Assembly (NCBI GenBank): GCA_013364255.1
Contig: CP054936.1
Location: 6,466,353 to 6,530,352, forward strand
DNA from: Streptomyces seoulensis
GTDB taxonomy: Bacteria; Actinomycetota; Actinomycetes; Streptomycetales; Streptomycetaceae
Direction of reading: 5' to 3'
DNA length: 64,000 nt
Each line of letters opens with the position of its first letter. The stretch's first letter is position 1. The notes under the pieces are model-generated. The model did no database searches. It saw only the letters and a list, made by a program, of their open reading frames with translations, and was not told the origin of the DNA. Made by a program: the position numbers and the translations under genes. Shown here piece by piece: positions 7,092 through 17,665 of the stretch.

Positions 7092-8303
7092 TCAGGGGCA
7101 GCCAGGGAATTCGAGGGTGGGCAGCGGGTCAGGGAGCGGGTGGCGCGTCCAGCCAGCGTCGCGGTCCCAGTGCAGGACGTGGGTTCTATCGAGCAGACAG
7201 CCGACCCAGAGGCCAGTGATGCCGGCCGGTACGTTCGGAGATCGCTGGGGCAGCAGGCCCGGGTCGGCAAGGCGGTGCCATGCGGAGGAACGCATCCAGG
7301 TGAGCCAGAAGAACACCTCTCGGCGCGGCCGGTCAGAAGCCGCGTTGAGCTTCAGGGCCAGGTCCTCGTGCAGCCCGAACTCGACCTCCAGAAGCTCCAC
7401 CAGCTCCGTTCCGCCATCGGCGTCGGCGATGGGCGGCGGCTTCGCCGGAAGCGCGGTCCGCCACGTCAAGGATCGTGCGCATGCGATCCGCTCGCTAACC
7501 GCCCGGTGGGCCAGTTCGGACAGCTCGGCATCGGTATAGCGACCGGGAAACAGGGCTCGCATCGTCTCGGACCACTTCCGTTCGTCCTCGGCCCGGCGCC
7601 CCTCCAGCAAAGCGATGAAGCCCGGATCGAACGACCACAGCACCGGGCCCATTTGAGGAGGTTCCGGAACCGGAGAAGGCGGCGGAGGCTTCCCCTTGCG
7701 GCGGTTCTTCCCAGCCTTCTTGGCCCAGTGGTCTGGGTTGAAAGCCGGCATCTGGTCGTACCCCGTCAGCAACCCGGCGCTGATGTAGCCGGCACCTGTC
7801 TCGCTGCGCATGGAACAACCGAAGGCCACCCCAGCGGCGCCCAGGGTGCCGTACGGGCATGCCTCTTCGTGGACTGGCTGCTCGATACAGGCCGTGCCGG
7901 GGCCGAAGCGGGACACGCCCCGCCGCTCCAGCTCGGCCAGGGCCCAGGTGATGACGGTCAGGGCGTCCTTGAATCGGGGGTTCTCCTTGCGGCCTCCGTA
8001 GGTCGCCTTCGCCGTGTTCGCGAACACCACATGCCAGCCCAGATCCAGCTCGGGTACCGCCCGCTGGGTGAGGTACGGCTCCCAGGCGCTCCGGTTCTGC
8101 CGGGCCACGCTGCTGGTCACCAGTGTGACCTCGACCGCCCGGTCACTGCCGCACATGAAGTCGTAGCGGCCGTTGCGATCAGCCCGTACATCGTGAAAGT
8201 CATCACACCGAGGGCAATGGTCATACGGTTCGACGGTCTCATCGGTGCAATGCCAGAGGACGCTTGCCGTCCTCAGCTCCACGGGATCACCCGCCCGGGG
8301 CAT
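7092..8303 (-). CDS. Unrecognised island protein with Cys motif, last gene of cargo operon
   Basis: 403 residues from ATG 8303, which has GGATGAG upstream; ATG 8312 or GTG 8282 are alternatives. It overlaps the end of the preceding gene by 17 bp, indicating coupling. Near the N-terminus WHC and CPRC form a possible zinc site, followed by DFMCGSDRAVEVTLVTSS; the Asp/Glu-x-x-Glu-Val-Thr strand recalls, weakly, PD-(D/E)xK nuclease cores. A basic Pro-rich linker (KKAGKNRRKGKPPPPSP) sits mid-protein. The C-terminal part has an alternating Trp/hydrophobic pattern (VFFWLTWMRS, GITGLWVGCLLD) seen in actinobacterial hypothetical proteins. No function can be assigned with confidence. Confidence 0.7.
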   Translation of the reverse strand: MPRAGDPVELRTASVLWHCTDETVEPYDHCPRCDDFHDVRADRNGRYDFMCGSDRAVEVTLVTSSVARQNRSAWEPYLTQRAVPELDLGWHVVFANTAKATYGGRKENPRFKDALTVITWALAELERRGVSRFGPGTACIEQPVHEEACPYGTLGAAGVAFGCSMRSETGAGYISAGLLTGYDQMPAFNPDHWAKKAGKNRRKGKPPPPSPVPEPPQMGPVLWSFDPGFIALLEGRRAEDERKWSETMRALFPGRYTDAELSELAHRAVSERIACARSLTWRTALPAKPPPIADADGGTELVELLEVEFGLHEDLALKLNAASDRPRREVFFWLTWMRSSAWHRLADPGLLPQRSPNVPAGITGLWVGCLLDRTHVLHWDRDAGWTRHPLPDPLPTLEFPGCP

Positions 8304-8688
8304 GAGTCTCATCCGTTCCAGCGTGCGCGTTCCAGGGCAGTTCAAGCTGTTGCAGCGGAAGACGAGACACCGTCTTGATCAAGTCGCCCCGGCGGTAACC
8401 GAGCCCGGCGGCGAGCAGAATCCGAACATGCTGATCCAGTCTCTCGATCATCATCGAGGGCAGGCCGACGACTTCGGGGATGACCCACGCGTCCCGCAGG
8501 AGAAGATCCAGATCGGTATCACCAACCGGCACATGGACATGCAGCTCCCACGGAGAGACGGCCTGCAGAGAGCCCCGTACCGCCCGGCTCCGTCGCGCGA
8601 GCAGCCGGCGGCCAGCGACTTGCAGAGCACGCAGCACCGCCATCTCGGCTACAGCTACCACCACGGTCTCACGAGTGCCCTGGTCCAT
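8287..8688 (-). CDS. Unrecognised 133-residue island protein
   Basis: Starts at ATG 8688 with GGTAGGA as ribosome binding site; this site overlaps the TAG stop of the preceding gene, so translation is coupled. The N-terminal half is one long amphipathic, Arg-rich helical region (AEMAVLRALQVAGRRLLARR), then WELHVHVPV and a Leu-rich second half ending in a polar tail (HAGTDETH). There is no signal peptide or membrane segment. The pattern resembles small proteins of actinobacterial mobile elements, but I cannot name the family. Middle gene of the three-gene operon, so probably a partner of one of its neighbours. Confidence 0.7.
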   Translation of the reverse strand: MDQGTRETVVVAVAEMAVLRALQVAGRRLLARRSRAVRGSLQAVSPWELHVHVPVGDTDLDLLLRDAWVIPEVVGLPSMMIERLDQHVRILLAAGLGYRRGDLIKTVSRLPLQQLELPWNAHAGTDETHAPGG

Positions 8689-8695
8689 GATCGTC

Positions 8696-9862
8696 CTACC
8701 GGAGCTCTGAGACGTGCTGCGGCCGGAGGAAAGGCACCAGCGAGGCCGGCATGATCCCGGGGGACTCGAGCAGCTCCCACTGGCAGCCCGGCACCTTCTC
8801 ATCGAGATCGCGGAGCGCCTGCCGCATCAGCAGCAGCATCAGGGAGTCCCTCGCCCGGTCCGACGGGGACCAGTGCTGATCGCCCACTGCGGCCATCAGC
8901 ACCATCCCCGACACGAAGGTCCTGCCCATCAACCACTCGAAGGCCGCATCGCCCAGCTCGTTGGCCGCCAGCTCCGTCTCGACCCGGTCGCACAGGTCCA
9001 GCGCCCACTCCCGGGTCGCCCCGCTCGCCGCCCAGGCGCCCCGCAGATCGTTCAGGTTCGCTGTCACCGCCAGACCGACCAGGGTGTCGAGAACGGGCCC
9101 GTCGGGGACGGTACTCATCCCGCCGTCGGGGAGGAACACCTCCTGGGAGGCTTCCGGAACGTCCTCGACCGTGTACTCGGCCAGGGACGCCCCGGGGTTG
9201 CCCCACCCCGTCGGCTGCATGGCCCGCAGCACATCACCGATCCCCTGCGGCGTGACGGAAGCACCCCCGCGCAGCACCGTGGTCACCGCCGCGGCCGTCA
9301 TCTCCCCACCGGATGGACTCGACGGCTCCGGGTTCCGGTCCAGGCCGGCCAGCTCCGGGGGAGGCCACACCACCCCACGGTCACGCATGTACTGGGCGAT
9401 GCCCTCGTCGATCCGCCGCGCCCGCGCGGGAATCAGCCGGACCCGCTGCCCGGAGGCGACCACCTCGTCGGCGACACGCTCCGCCCACTCTTCCTCGTCC
9501 TCCCCGGTCTCCGGATCCTCCTCGGCGAGGCCGGTTCCGTGCCCCCGCACGGCCTTCTCGAAGGCATTTCGTACGGCCGCCTCCGGCACTGAATGCCCCT
9601 CGCCGAACAGCGCTAGCGCCAGATGAGAGGGCCGGGCACCCCTCCGTGCCAGCCGGGCGAGCGCCACGACAAGGCCGAACGCCTCATCATTCGGAACCGA
9701 CGCACTCCCGCGCCCCCGGCCCAGCGCCCGCACCGTGTGCCTCTGCAACAAACCCGCCCGCCGCCATAGCGCGAGCTGCTTCACCGACACCACCAAATCG
9801 TGCCGAAGAGCATGGTCGATGAGCTGCTGATCAGCGGAAACCGGATCACCCGTAGAAGACAT
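8696..9862 (-). CDS. Unrecognised protein with MerR-like N-terminal HTH, first gene of cargo operon
   Basis: 388 residues from ATG 9862 with GGTAGG upstream. Residues about 22-90 look like a MerR-type winged helix: VSVKQLALWRRAGLLQRHTV followed by GRGRGS and a helix-rich ALARLARRGARPSHLALALF, which corresponds to the helix-turn-helix plus wing layout of MerR proteins. An acidic linker follows (EEDPETGEDEEEW, about 115-128). The remainder to residue 388 is helical and not recognised. A DNA-binding role is likely; it may autoregulate the operon from the divergent intergenic region 9863-10007. Confidence 0.7.
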   Translation of the reverse strand: MSSTGDPVSADQQLIDHALRHDLVVSVKQLALWRRAGLLQRHTVRALGRGRGSASVPNDEAFGLVVALARLARRGARPSHLALALFGEGHSVPEAAVRNAFEKAVRGHGTGLAEEDPETGEDEEEWAERVADEVVASGQRVRLIPARARRIDEGIAQYMRDRGVVWPPPELAGLDRNPEPSSPSGGEMTAAAVTTVLRGGASVTPQGIGDVLRAMQPTGWGNPGASLAEYTVEDVPEASQEVFLPDGGMSTVPDGPVLDTLVGLAVTANLNDLRGAWAASGATREWALDLCDRVETELAANELGDAAFEWLMGRTFVSGMVLMAAVGDQHWSPSDRARDSLMLLLMRQALRDLDEKVPGCQWELLESPGIMPASLVPFLRPQHVSELR

Positions 9863-10007
9863 ACCGCGAACCTACCCACACCGCCGGAAACAGGACATGG
9901 TTTTGGACATAGAGCCCTCCCACCTTCATCCGGGCGAGGCGCACGGGGCGTGGTGATCTAGGGGAACCGCCGGAGCACACGGCCCGGCAAACGACCAGGA
10001 GACCACC
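9863..10007. promoter_or_regulatory. Divergent promoter region with paired GGACAT motifs
   Basis: 145 bp between the minus-strand operon and the plus-strand small membrane gene. GGACAT occurs at 9893 and 9905, a 12-bp spacing that puts both on nearly one face of the helix. GGACA recurs at 10268, 10284 and 10326. Suitable as operators for the MerR-like or XRE-like protein; unproven. Confidence 0.35.
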
Positions 10008-10199
10008 ATGCTCACCACCCTCACCGACCTCCTCCCCGCGACCGGACCCCTGCCCTGGGCACTGATCACCGCCCTGTACATCTGGATCACCGTCTACATC
10101 GTCATCGTCGGCGTCGCCCTGCTCCACCCCCGCCGAGCCCGCCGGCGGGAAGCCCGCAAGATCCTCGACTGCCACTTCCCCCTCTCCAGGACCCTGTGA
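10008..10199 (+). CDS. Small single-pass membrane protein
   Basis: 63 residues after a clear AGGAG ribosome binding site. One hydrophobic segment (about residues 16-40, WALITALYIWITVYIVIVGV) is followed by a strongly basic HPRRARRREARK, giving an N-out/C-in single-pass topology. No family recognised. It is transcribed divergently from the 388-133-403-residue operon and shares its control region; a small membrane protein next to putative effectors is a layout seen in defence and toxin modules, but nothing in the sequence proves such a role. Confidence 0.65.
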   Translation: MLTTLTDLLPATGPLPWALITALYIWITVYIVIVGVALLHPRRARRREARKILDCHFPLSRTL

Positions 10200-10492
10200 C
10201 CTCCCCGGCCAGGTGTCTGTGGGGTGGTGACAAGGACCGTTCCGGAGCCACCGGCCAGTCGCTGACCGGACATAGCCGGTCGCGGACAGCCACCAGGGGA
10301 GCGCACGGGGAGCGGGGACGCCTTTGGACAGTGCAACACGGACCGGCACCCGCCGGACCGGCACCAGTGGTCTGATCAGGCAAAACGGTACTCGGCAACA
10401 CCAGCCGACACAGCCCGGCACGACCACTAGCGTGCTCGTCATGCGTAGCTCTCGGGTTCGAAACCTGAAGACAGCGCTGGCCCGGTTGAGGG

Positions 10493-10989
10493 TCAGAGCT
10501 GCAGGCGCCCCCGGTCGCACATGGTGGTTTCAGGAACTGGGAGCCGTCTCCCCAGGGCACGTTCTACCTCGCGGGCCACGCCGGACTCAGCCGCTGACCC
10601 GCGAGAGTTCCTTCCCGTTGAGCCCTCGTGGATGCCGAGTCCGCCGACCCAGACGTATCCGAACACTTGCTCACCGTCGATCTCTGAATTGATTTGGATG
10701 TCCAATTGCCGCAACTGCACGGGGGTGCAGCGGCGTAGACGGTGGCCGTCGCTCGCTGTTGCGGGTAGAGGTTGAAGCCTCGGATGTCGCTGGAGCCGTA
10801 CTCATCCACGAAGGCGCCGTGGCTGTCTCGTCCCACACGGACGTCAACGTGGCGGGGATGCTCGCACAAATCGATGGAGAGGTGTGTGGAACGGCGGTTC
10901 TCGAACGTCATCTGGAACGAGACATACGTCAGCCCCTGCGCCTCGTCCCTACGACCGTGCGGAGGCACTCCCCTCGTGAGGGTGTCCAC
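10493..10989 (-). pseudogene. Frameshifted unrecognised gene
   Basis: Two overlapping minus-strand frames make one continuous-looking protein if one base is added at the C5 run (plus-strand g5, about 10721-10725). The first frame carries LTYVSFQMTFENRRSTH and VDVRVGRDSHGAFVDEYGSS up to VYAAAP; the second continues VQLRQLDIQINSEIDGEQVF and VWVGGLGIHEGS to a stop at 10493. The result would be a roughly 165-residue, beta-rich protein without a recognised domain. It could be a pseudogene, a sequencing error in a homopolymer, or a -1 slip. The start at GTG 10989 is uncertain. Confidence 0.45.
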
Positions 10990-11220
10990 CCGTACACGCA
11001 GGCCGACCCACTCATCGGACTAATAGTCCTGTCAGTCTCCGATGATGTTCGGCGCTTCCACTATTCCCCTCTGACTGATCACGTCAGCTTACGTCCCGCG
11101 TTCGTCTCCCCCGCTGCGTGGAGCGGAGGCGAGGGCCTTGAACGTTACTTCTCGCCGCGTAAGCAGGGAAGGCCCTGACAGCGCTGAAGGATGCGAACGC
11201 GCTGTTCAGGGCCCATCCAC
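10990..11220. other. Island end next to attR with nested palindromes
   Basis: No gene. tcatcgga (11012-11019) and tccgatga (11038-11045) form an inverted repeat; inside it ggactaatagtcc (11017-11029) is palindromic. Such sites beside an att core could be recombinase arm sites or the operator of a lost gene. Confidence 0.4.
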
Positions 11221-12588
<1,368 letters not shown>

Positions 12589-12683
12589 GGGGACTCCTCA
12601 AGACGGGGGTGATGCGAGGGGGGAGACCGGGGGCGCCGCGCGGGCGCCGGGATCGCCGGCGCCGCGCGGTGCCTCCGGGCGGC

Positions 12684-13946
<1,263 letters not shown>

Positions 13947-13958
13947 CGCGTCCGCTCC

Positions 13959-14336
13959 TCAGCCGGCGTTCTGGGCGGCGTACTCGTCGGCGCTCATCAG
14001 GTCGGCCGGCTCCTCGGTGAGGCGCACCCTGAACAGCCAGCCGTCCTCGAAGGGCGCGGAGTTCACCAGCGACGGGTCGTCCACCACGTCCTGGTTGATC
14101 TCCGTGACCTCACCGGCGACCGGGGAGTACAGGTCGGACACCGACTTGGTCGACTCCAGCTCGCCGCAGGTCTCGCCCGCGGCCACCGTGGAGCCGACCT
14201 CCGGGAGCTGGGCGAAGACGACGTCGCCGAGCGCGTTGGCCGCGAACTCGGTGATGCCGACTGTCGCGACGCCGTCCTGGGCGGGCGACAGCCACTCGTG
14301 TTCCTTGCTGTAACGCAGCTGCTGGGGGTTGCTCAT
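13959..14336 (-). CDS. gcvH: Glycine cleavage system H protein
   Basis: 125 residues. Lipoyl carrier with the modified Lys in ELESTKSVSDLYSP, preceded by KEHEWL and VGITEFAANALGDVVF, all diagnostic for GcvH. ATG 14336 is set by AGGAGA upstream; the frame stays open further upstream but without family similarity. It shuttles the aminomethyl group between GcvP and GcvT. gcvP and the lipoamide dehydrogenase gene are not in this window. Confidence 0.97.
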   Translation of the reverse strand: MSNPQQLRYSKEHEWLSPAQDGVATVGITEFAANALGDVVFAQLPEVGSTVAAGETCGELESTKSVSDLYSPVAGEVTEINQDVVDDPSLVNSAPFEDGWLFRVRLTEEPADLMSADEYAAQNAG

Positions 14337-14448
14337 GGCCTGAATTCTCCTGTACGCGGGAGGGTGCTGGTGAAGGGAGGGGGACTGCGGAAGGCGCGCG
14401 TGAACTGGGGCGATGCGCCCCGGGCCACGGCGGTCGGTTACGACAGTG

Positions 14449-15576
14449 TCACTTCTGCCGCTTGTAGAACGGCAGGGCCACGACCTCGTACGGCTCGTGA
14501 CTGCCCCGGATGTCGACGCCGACACCCTCGGCGCCCGGCGCGGCGTGCGCGGCGTCGACGTACGCCATGGCGATCGGCTTGCCGAGGGTGGGGGAGGGGG
14601 CGCCGGAGGTGACCTCGCCGACCACCTCGCCGCCGGCCACCACCTGGTAGCCCGCGCGCGGGACGCGGCGGCCCTCGGCGACGAGGCCGACCAGCGTCCG
14701 CGGCGGGTTCTGCGCGGCCCGCTCGGCGGCCCGCTCCAGGGCCTCGCGGCCGACGAAGTCGCCCTCCTTGTCGAACTTGACCACCCGGCCGAGCCCCGCG
14801 TCGAACGGGGTCAGCGACGTCGTCAGCTCGTGCCCGTACAGCGGCATGCCCGCCTCCAGGCGCAGCGTGTCGCGACAGGACAGACCGCACGGGATCAGCC
14901 CGGCCGCCGCGCCGGCCTCGGTCAGCGCCTGCCACAGCTTCTCGGCGTCGGCCGGGTCGACGAACAGCTCGAAGCCGTCCTCGCCGGTGTAGCCGGTGCG
15001 GGCGATCAGCGCGGAGACGCCGGCCACCGTGCCGGGCAGGCCGGCGTAGTACTTCAGGCCGTCCAGATCGGCGTCGGTCAGCGACTGGAGGATGCCGGGG
15101 GAGGCGGGGCCCTGCACGGCGAGCAGCGCGTACGCGTCGCGGTCGTCGCGGACCTCGGCGTCGAAGCCGGCCGCCCGCTCGGTCAGCGCGTCCAGCACCA
15201 CCTGCGCGTTGGAGGCGTTGGCGACGACCAGGTACTCCGTCTCGGCCAGCCGGTAGACGATCAGGTCGTCCAGGATGCCGCCGTCGGCGCGGCAGATCAT
15301 CGTGTAGCGGGCGCGGCCCACGCCGACGGAGGCGATGTTGCCGACCAGGGCGAAGTTCAGCAGGGCGGCGGCCCCGGGCCCGGTGACCGCGATCTCGCCC
15401 ATGTGGGAGAGGTCGAACAGACCGGCCCGGGTGCGCACCGCCAGGTGCTCGTCGCGCTCGGAGCCGTAGCGCAGCGGCATGTCCCAGCCGGCGAAGTCGG
15501 TCATCGTCGCCCCGAGCGAGCGGTGCAGCGCGTCGAGCGCGGTACGGCGCGGCGGACGGGAGGCGGAACTGCTCAT
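14449..15576 (-). CDS. gcvT: Aminomethyltransferase, glycine cleavage T protein
   Basis: 375 residues from ATG 15576. Family motifs: FAGWDMPLRYGS, AGLFDLSHMGEI, GYTGEDGFELF and CRDTLRLEAGMPLYGHEL; the folate-binding architecture is complete. It releases ammonia from the H-protein-bound aminomethyl group and makes 5,10-methylene-THF. First gene of the cluster and directly downstream of the tandem glycine riboswitch, so it is expected to be induced by glycine. Confidence 0.97.
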   Translation of the reverse strand: MSSSASRPPRRTALDALHRSLGATMTDFAGWDMPLRYGSERDEHLAVRTRAGLFDLSHMGEIAVTGPGAAALLNFALVGNIASVGVGRARYTMICRADGGILDDLIVYRLAETEYLVVANASNAQVVLDALTERAAGFDAEVRDDRDAYALLAVQGPASPGILQSLTDADLDGLKYYAGLPGTVAGVSALIARTGYTGEDGFELFVDPADAEKLWQALTEAGAAAGLIPCGLSCRDTLRLEAGMPLYGHELTTSLTPFDAGLGRVVKFDKEGDFVGREALERAAERAAQNPPRTLVGLVAEGRRVPRAGYQVVAGGEVVGEVTSGAPSPTLGKPIAMAYVDAAHAAPGAEGVGVDIRGSHEPYEVVALPFYKRQK

Positions 15577-15659
15577 CGGTCGGTCTCCAAGGCGATGGGG
15601 TCTCCCGCCCGCCGGCGCGAACCGGGCGTGCGGGAGGACGAGGACAGGACTCGTGTCCT

Positions 15660-15868
15660 CCCCATCTGTCATCGGAACCTGAGAGGTTCGCCATGACCGC
15701 CGTCGCACGGACGGGTCACGGCTTGCACCTTGGGTGGAGCCACTGCGGCAGCGGCCCGCTTTTCAGATGTGCCTCGCCCGCGCGGTAACGGGGCCTGAGA
15801 GATTCAAGGGAGGGACTTGCTCCTTCGGCGCCCCGGACAGACGTGCTGCCGGGGACTCTCCCGCGCGG
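15660..15868 (-). ncRNA. Tandem glycine riboswitch
   Basis: Read on the minus strand, aptamer 1 (about 15868-15788) has GCGGGAGAGTC, then CGCCGAAGGAGCAAG and closes with CTCTCAGGC; aptamer 2 (about 15745-15665) has CACCCAAGGTGCAAGCC and closes with CTCTCAGG. These are the conserved core elements of the two glycine aptamers, joined by a short linker. It ends about 85 bases before the gcvT start, leaving room for an expression platform. Glycine binding is expected to switch on gcvT-gcvH-glyA-sdaA. Confidence 0.9.
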
Positions 15869-16038
15869 ATTCAAGCGGCCGGTATGCAGTTGGCGCGCCC
15901 ATCATTGCACGGCTCGCCGCCGCCCGGCAGGGCCGCATCCGTAACCGGCCTGTGGCAGAACGCGCACGGGAACGCGGGCAGAAGCGCATTACGTTCTTTT
16001 TACCGGGGGTAGGTGAACCCCATCACCAGGGGAGGACG

Positions 16039-16737
16039 ATGACGGTGGACAGACCCGTGCCGGCGTACGCCACGACCCACGCCCCCGCGCTGCCCGCCCA
16101 GCGGACCGGCCGCACCCGCGCGGCCGCCGGGCCGGCCCCCGCGCCCGTCGTCCGCGACCTGCGCGAGCGCTCCGGCCGCGGCCCGCGCGCGCTGCTCTTC
16201 GGCCCCCGCGACCTGGTCGTCGTCACCGGACTGCCCGGCGGCGGCAAGTCGACCCTGATGCGGCGCGCGGCCGACGGCGTCCGCATCGACTCCCAGGACG
16301 CCCGCGACCGCTTCGCCGCCCGGCTGCCCCGCCGCCTGCCCTACGCCCTCTACCGCCCCCTGGTCCGCCTCGCCCACTACGCCGCCCTGCGCCGCGCCCT
16401 GCGCACCGGCGCACCGGTCGTGGTGCACGACTGCGGCACCCGGACCTGGGTCCGCTCCTGGCTGGCCCGCGCCGCCCGCCGCCGCGGCGGCGCCCTGCAC
16501 CTCCTGCTGCTCGACGTCACCCCCGACGCCGCCCTGCGGGGCCAGCGCCGGCGCGGCCGCGGCGTCTCCCGGCACGCCTTCGCCCGCCACCGCCGCTCGG
16601 CCGCCCGGCTGCTGCGCGCCGTGGAGGGCGGCGAGGTGCCCGCCGGCTGCGGCTCCGCGGTCCTGCTGGACCGCGCGGCCGCCGCCGCCCTGCACCGGAT
16701 CGGGTTCACCGGCGAGGACGCGGACGGCACCCGTTAG
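16039..16737 (+). CDS. P-loop ATPase/kinase-like protein
   Basis: 232 residues from ATG 16039, behind AGGGGAGG. Walker A GLPGGGKST near residues 73-81 after an Ala/Pro-rich N-terminus, then IDSQDARDRFA, VVVHDCGTRTW and LHLLLLDVTPDAAL, the order seen in zeta-toxin/gluconate-kinase-like AAA_33 proteins. The second half is Arg-rich. It may phosphorylate a small molecule, but the substrate is unknown. It is divergent from the glycine riboswitch leader and followed 41 bp later by an SseB gene. Confidence 0.75.
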   Translation: MTVDRPVPAYATTHAPALPAQRTGRTRAAAGPAPAPVVRDLRERSGRGPRALLFGPRDLVVVTGLPGGGKSTLMRRAADGVRIDSQDARDRFAARLPRRLPYALYRPLVRLAHYAALRRALRTGAPVVVHDCGTRTWVRSWLARAARRRGGALHLLLLDVTPDAALRGQRRRGRGVSRHAFARHRRSAARLLRAVEGGEVPAGCGSAVLLDRAAAAALHRIGFTGEDADGTR

Positions 16738-16778
16738 CCTTTCGGTCACATCAGTGGTTCCCAGCAGGCGGTAGGCAG

Positions 16779-17582
16779 ATGGACTTCCCGGCGGACTTCT
16801 CCGCGGACCTTCCGGGGGATTTCCCGGTACCGACACACCCCCAGCCGCACGGCGGCTGGCCCGGCAACGAACTGGAGGAAGTGCTCTCGGCCTCCCTCGG
16901 CGTGCCGACGGCCGGCGCCCGCGTCGTCGAGGTGCTCGGCCGCAGCTTCCTGTGGGTGCCGCTGCCCGGCGGCGGCGGCCCGCACAGCGGCCCCCTCGAC
17001 CTGCCCGCCCTGGAGATCGACGGCCAGGCCTACGTGCCCGTCTTCAGCTCCGAGGAGCAGCTGCGCCGGGCCGCCGGCCCGCACATGGCGTACACCATCG
17101 CGCCCGCCGTCGAGTTCGCCCGCGGGCTGCCCCCGCAGATCGGCCTCGCGCTCAACCCGGACGGCGTCGTCGGCCTCCCGCTGCCGCCGCAGGCGGTGGC
17201 CGAACTGTGCCGCTCCGGCCGCAGCGCGCTGGACGGCCCGGCGAGCGGCGGCCGGGTCCGCCTGTTCGAACCGGACTGGCAGGACGACCCGGTGGACTTC
17301 CTGGCCGCCGCCTCGGCCGAGTTCGCCGGGACGGGCGTCGTCGTCTCCGCCCGGCGCTGCCTGGCGGCCGTCGAGACCGCCGACCCGGTCATGTTCATAG
17401 GCGTCGAACTGGCCCAGTGGGAGGGCGACCTGCGCGTCCGCCCGCTGGACGCCCTGGGCCGGGCCCTGGCCGCGGCCCCGGTCGCCTGGCCGGTGAACCT
17501 GGTCCTCATGGACGTGGCCGACGACCCGGTCATCACCTGGCTCCGGGACAACGTCCGCCCCTTCTACCAGTACGGGCACTGA
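16779..17582 (+). CDS. SseB family protein (N-terminal SseB domain)
   Basis: 267 residues. It shows the SseB pattern: NELEEVLSASLGVP at about 28-41, the strand VLGRSFLWVPLPGG, then ALEIDGQAYVPVFSSEEQL, and ends with the IT-W-LR-RPFYQYGH tail typical of the Streptomyces pair. SseB was named in E. coli for enhanced serine sensitivity; the biochemical role is not settled. Its position beside a serine/glycine catabolic operon and just before a second SseB-type gene fits a link to serine metabolism. Confidence 0.85.
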   Translation: MDFPADFSADLPGDFPVPTHPQPHGGWPGNELEEVLSASLGVPTAGARVVEVLGRSFLWVPLPGGGGPHSGPLDLPALEIDGQAYVPVFSSEEQLRRAAGPHMAYTIAPAVEFARGLPPQIGLALNPDGVVGLPLPPQAVAELCRSGRSALDGPASGGRVRLFEPDWQDDPVDFLAAASAEFAGTGVVVSARRCLAAVETADPVMFIGVELAQWEGDLRVRPLDALGRALAAAPVAWPVNLVLMDVADDPVITWLRDNVRPFYQYGH

Positions 17583-17665
17583 AGTCACGGCAGCGACCGA
17601 GCCGGTAGGCGGCCTTAAGCTAGTCGCACAGCTCGGTGAGGAGTTACACGAAGGGGCGGTAAAAG

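Noticed and set aside
6504..8378. 624-codon plus-strand frame across the cargo operon
   Set aside because: Antisense to the coupled minus-strand genes, which have ribosome binding sites and overlapping stops. Only its first 60 codons look protein-like and are reported separately.
10441..10475. tRNA-like T-arm (tcggg-ttcgaaa-cctga at 10452-10468)
   Set aside because: Only the T-arm can be drawn; no acceptor, D- or anticodon stem pairs with it at the right distance, so it is not called as a tRNA or fragment.
10759..11178. 139-codon plus-strand frame near attR
   Set aside because: Antisense to the frameshifted minus-strand gene, which has the more protein-like sequence; no ribosome binding site.
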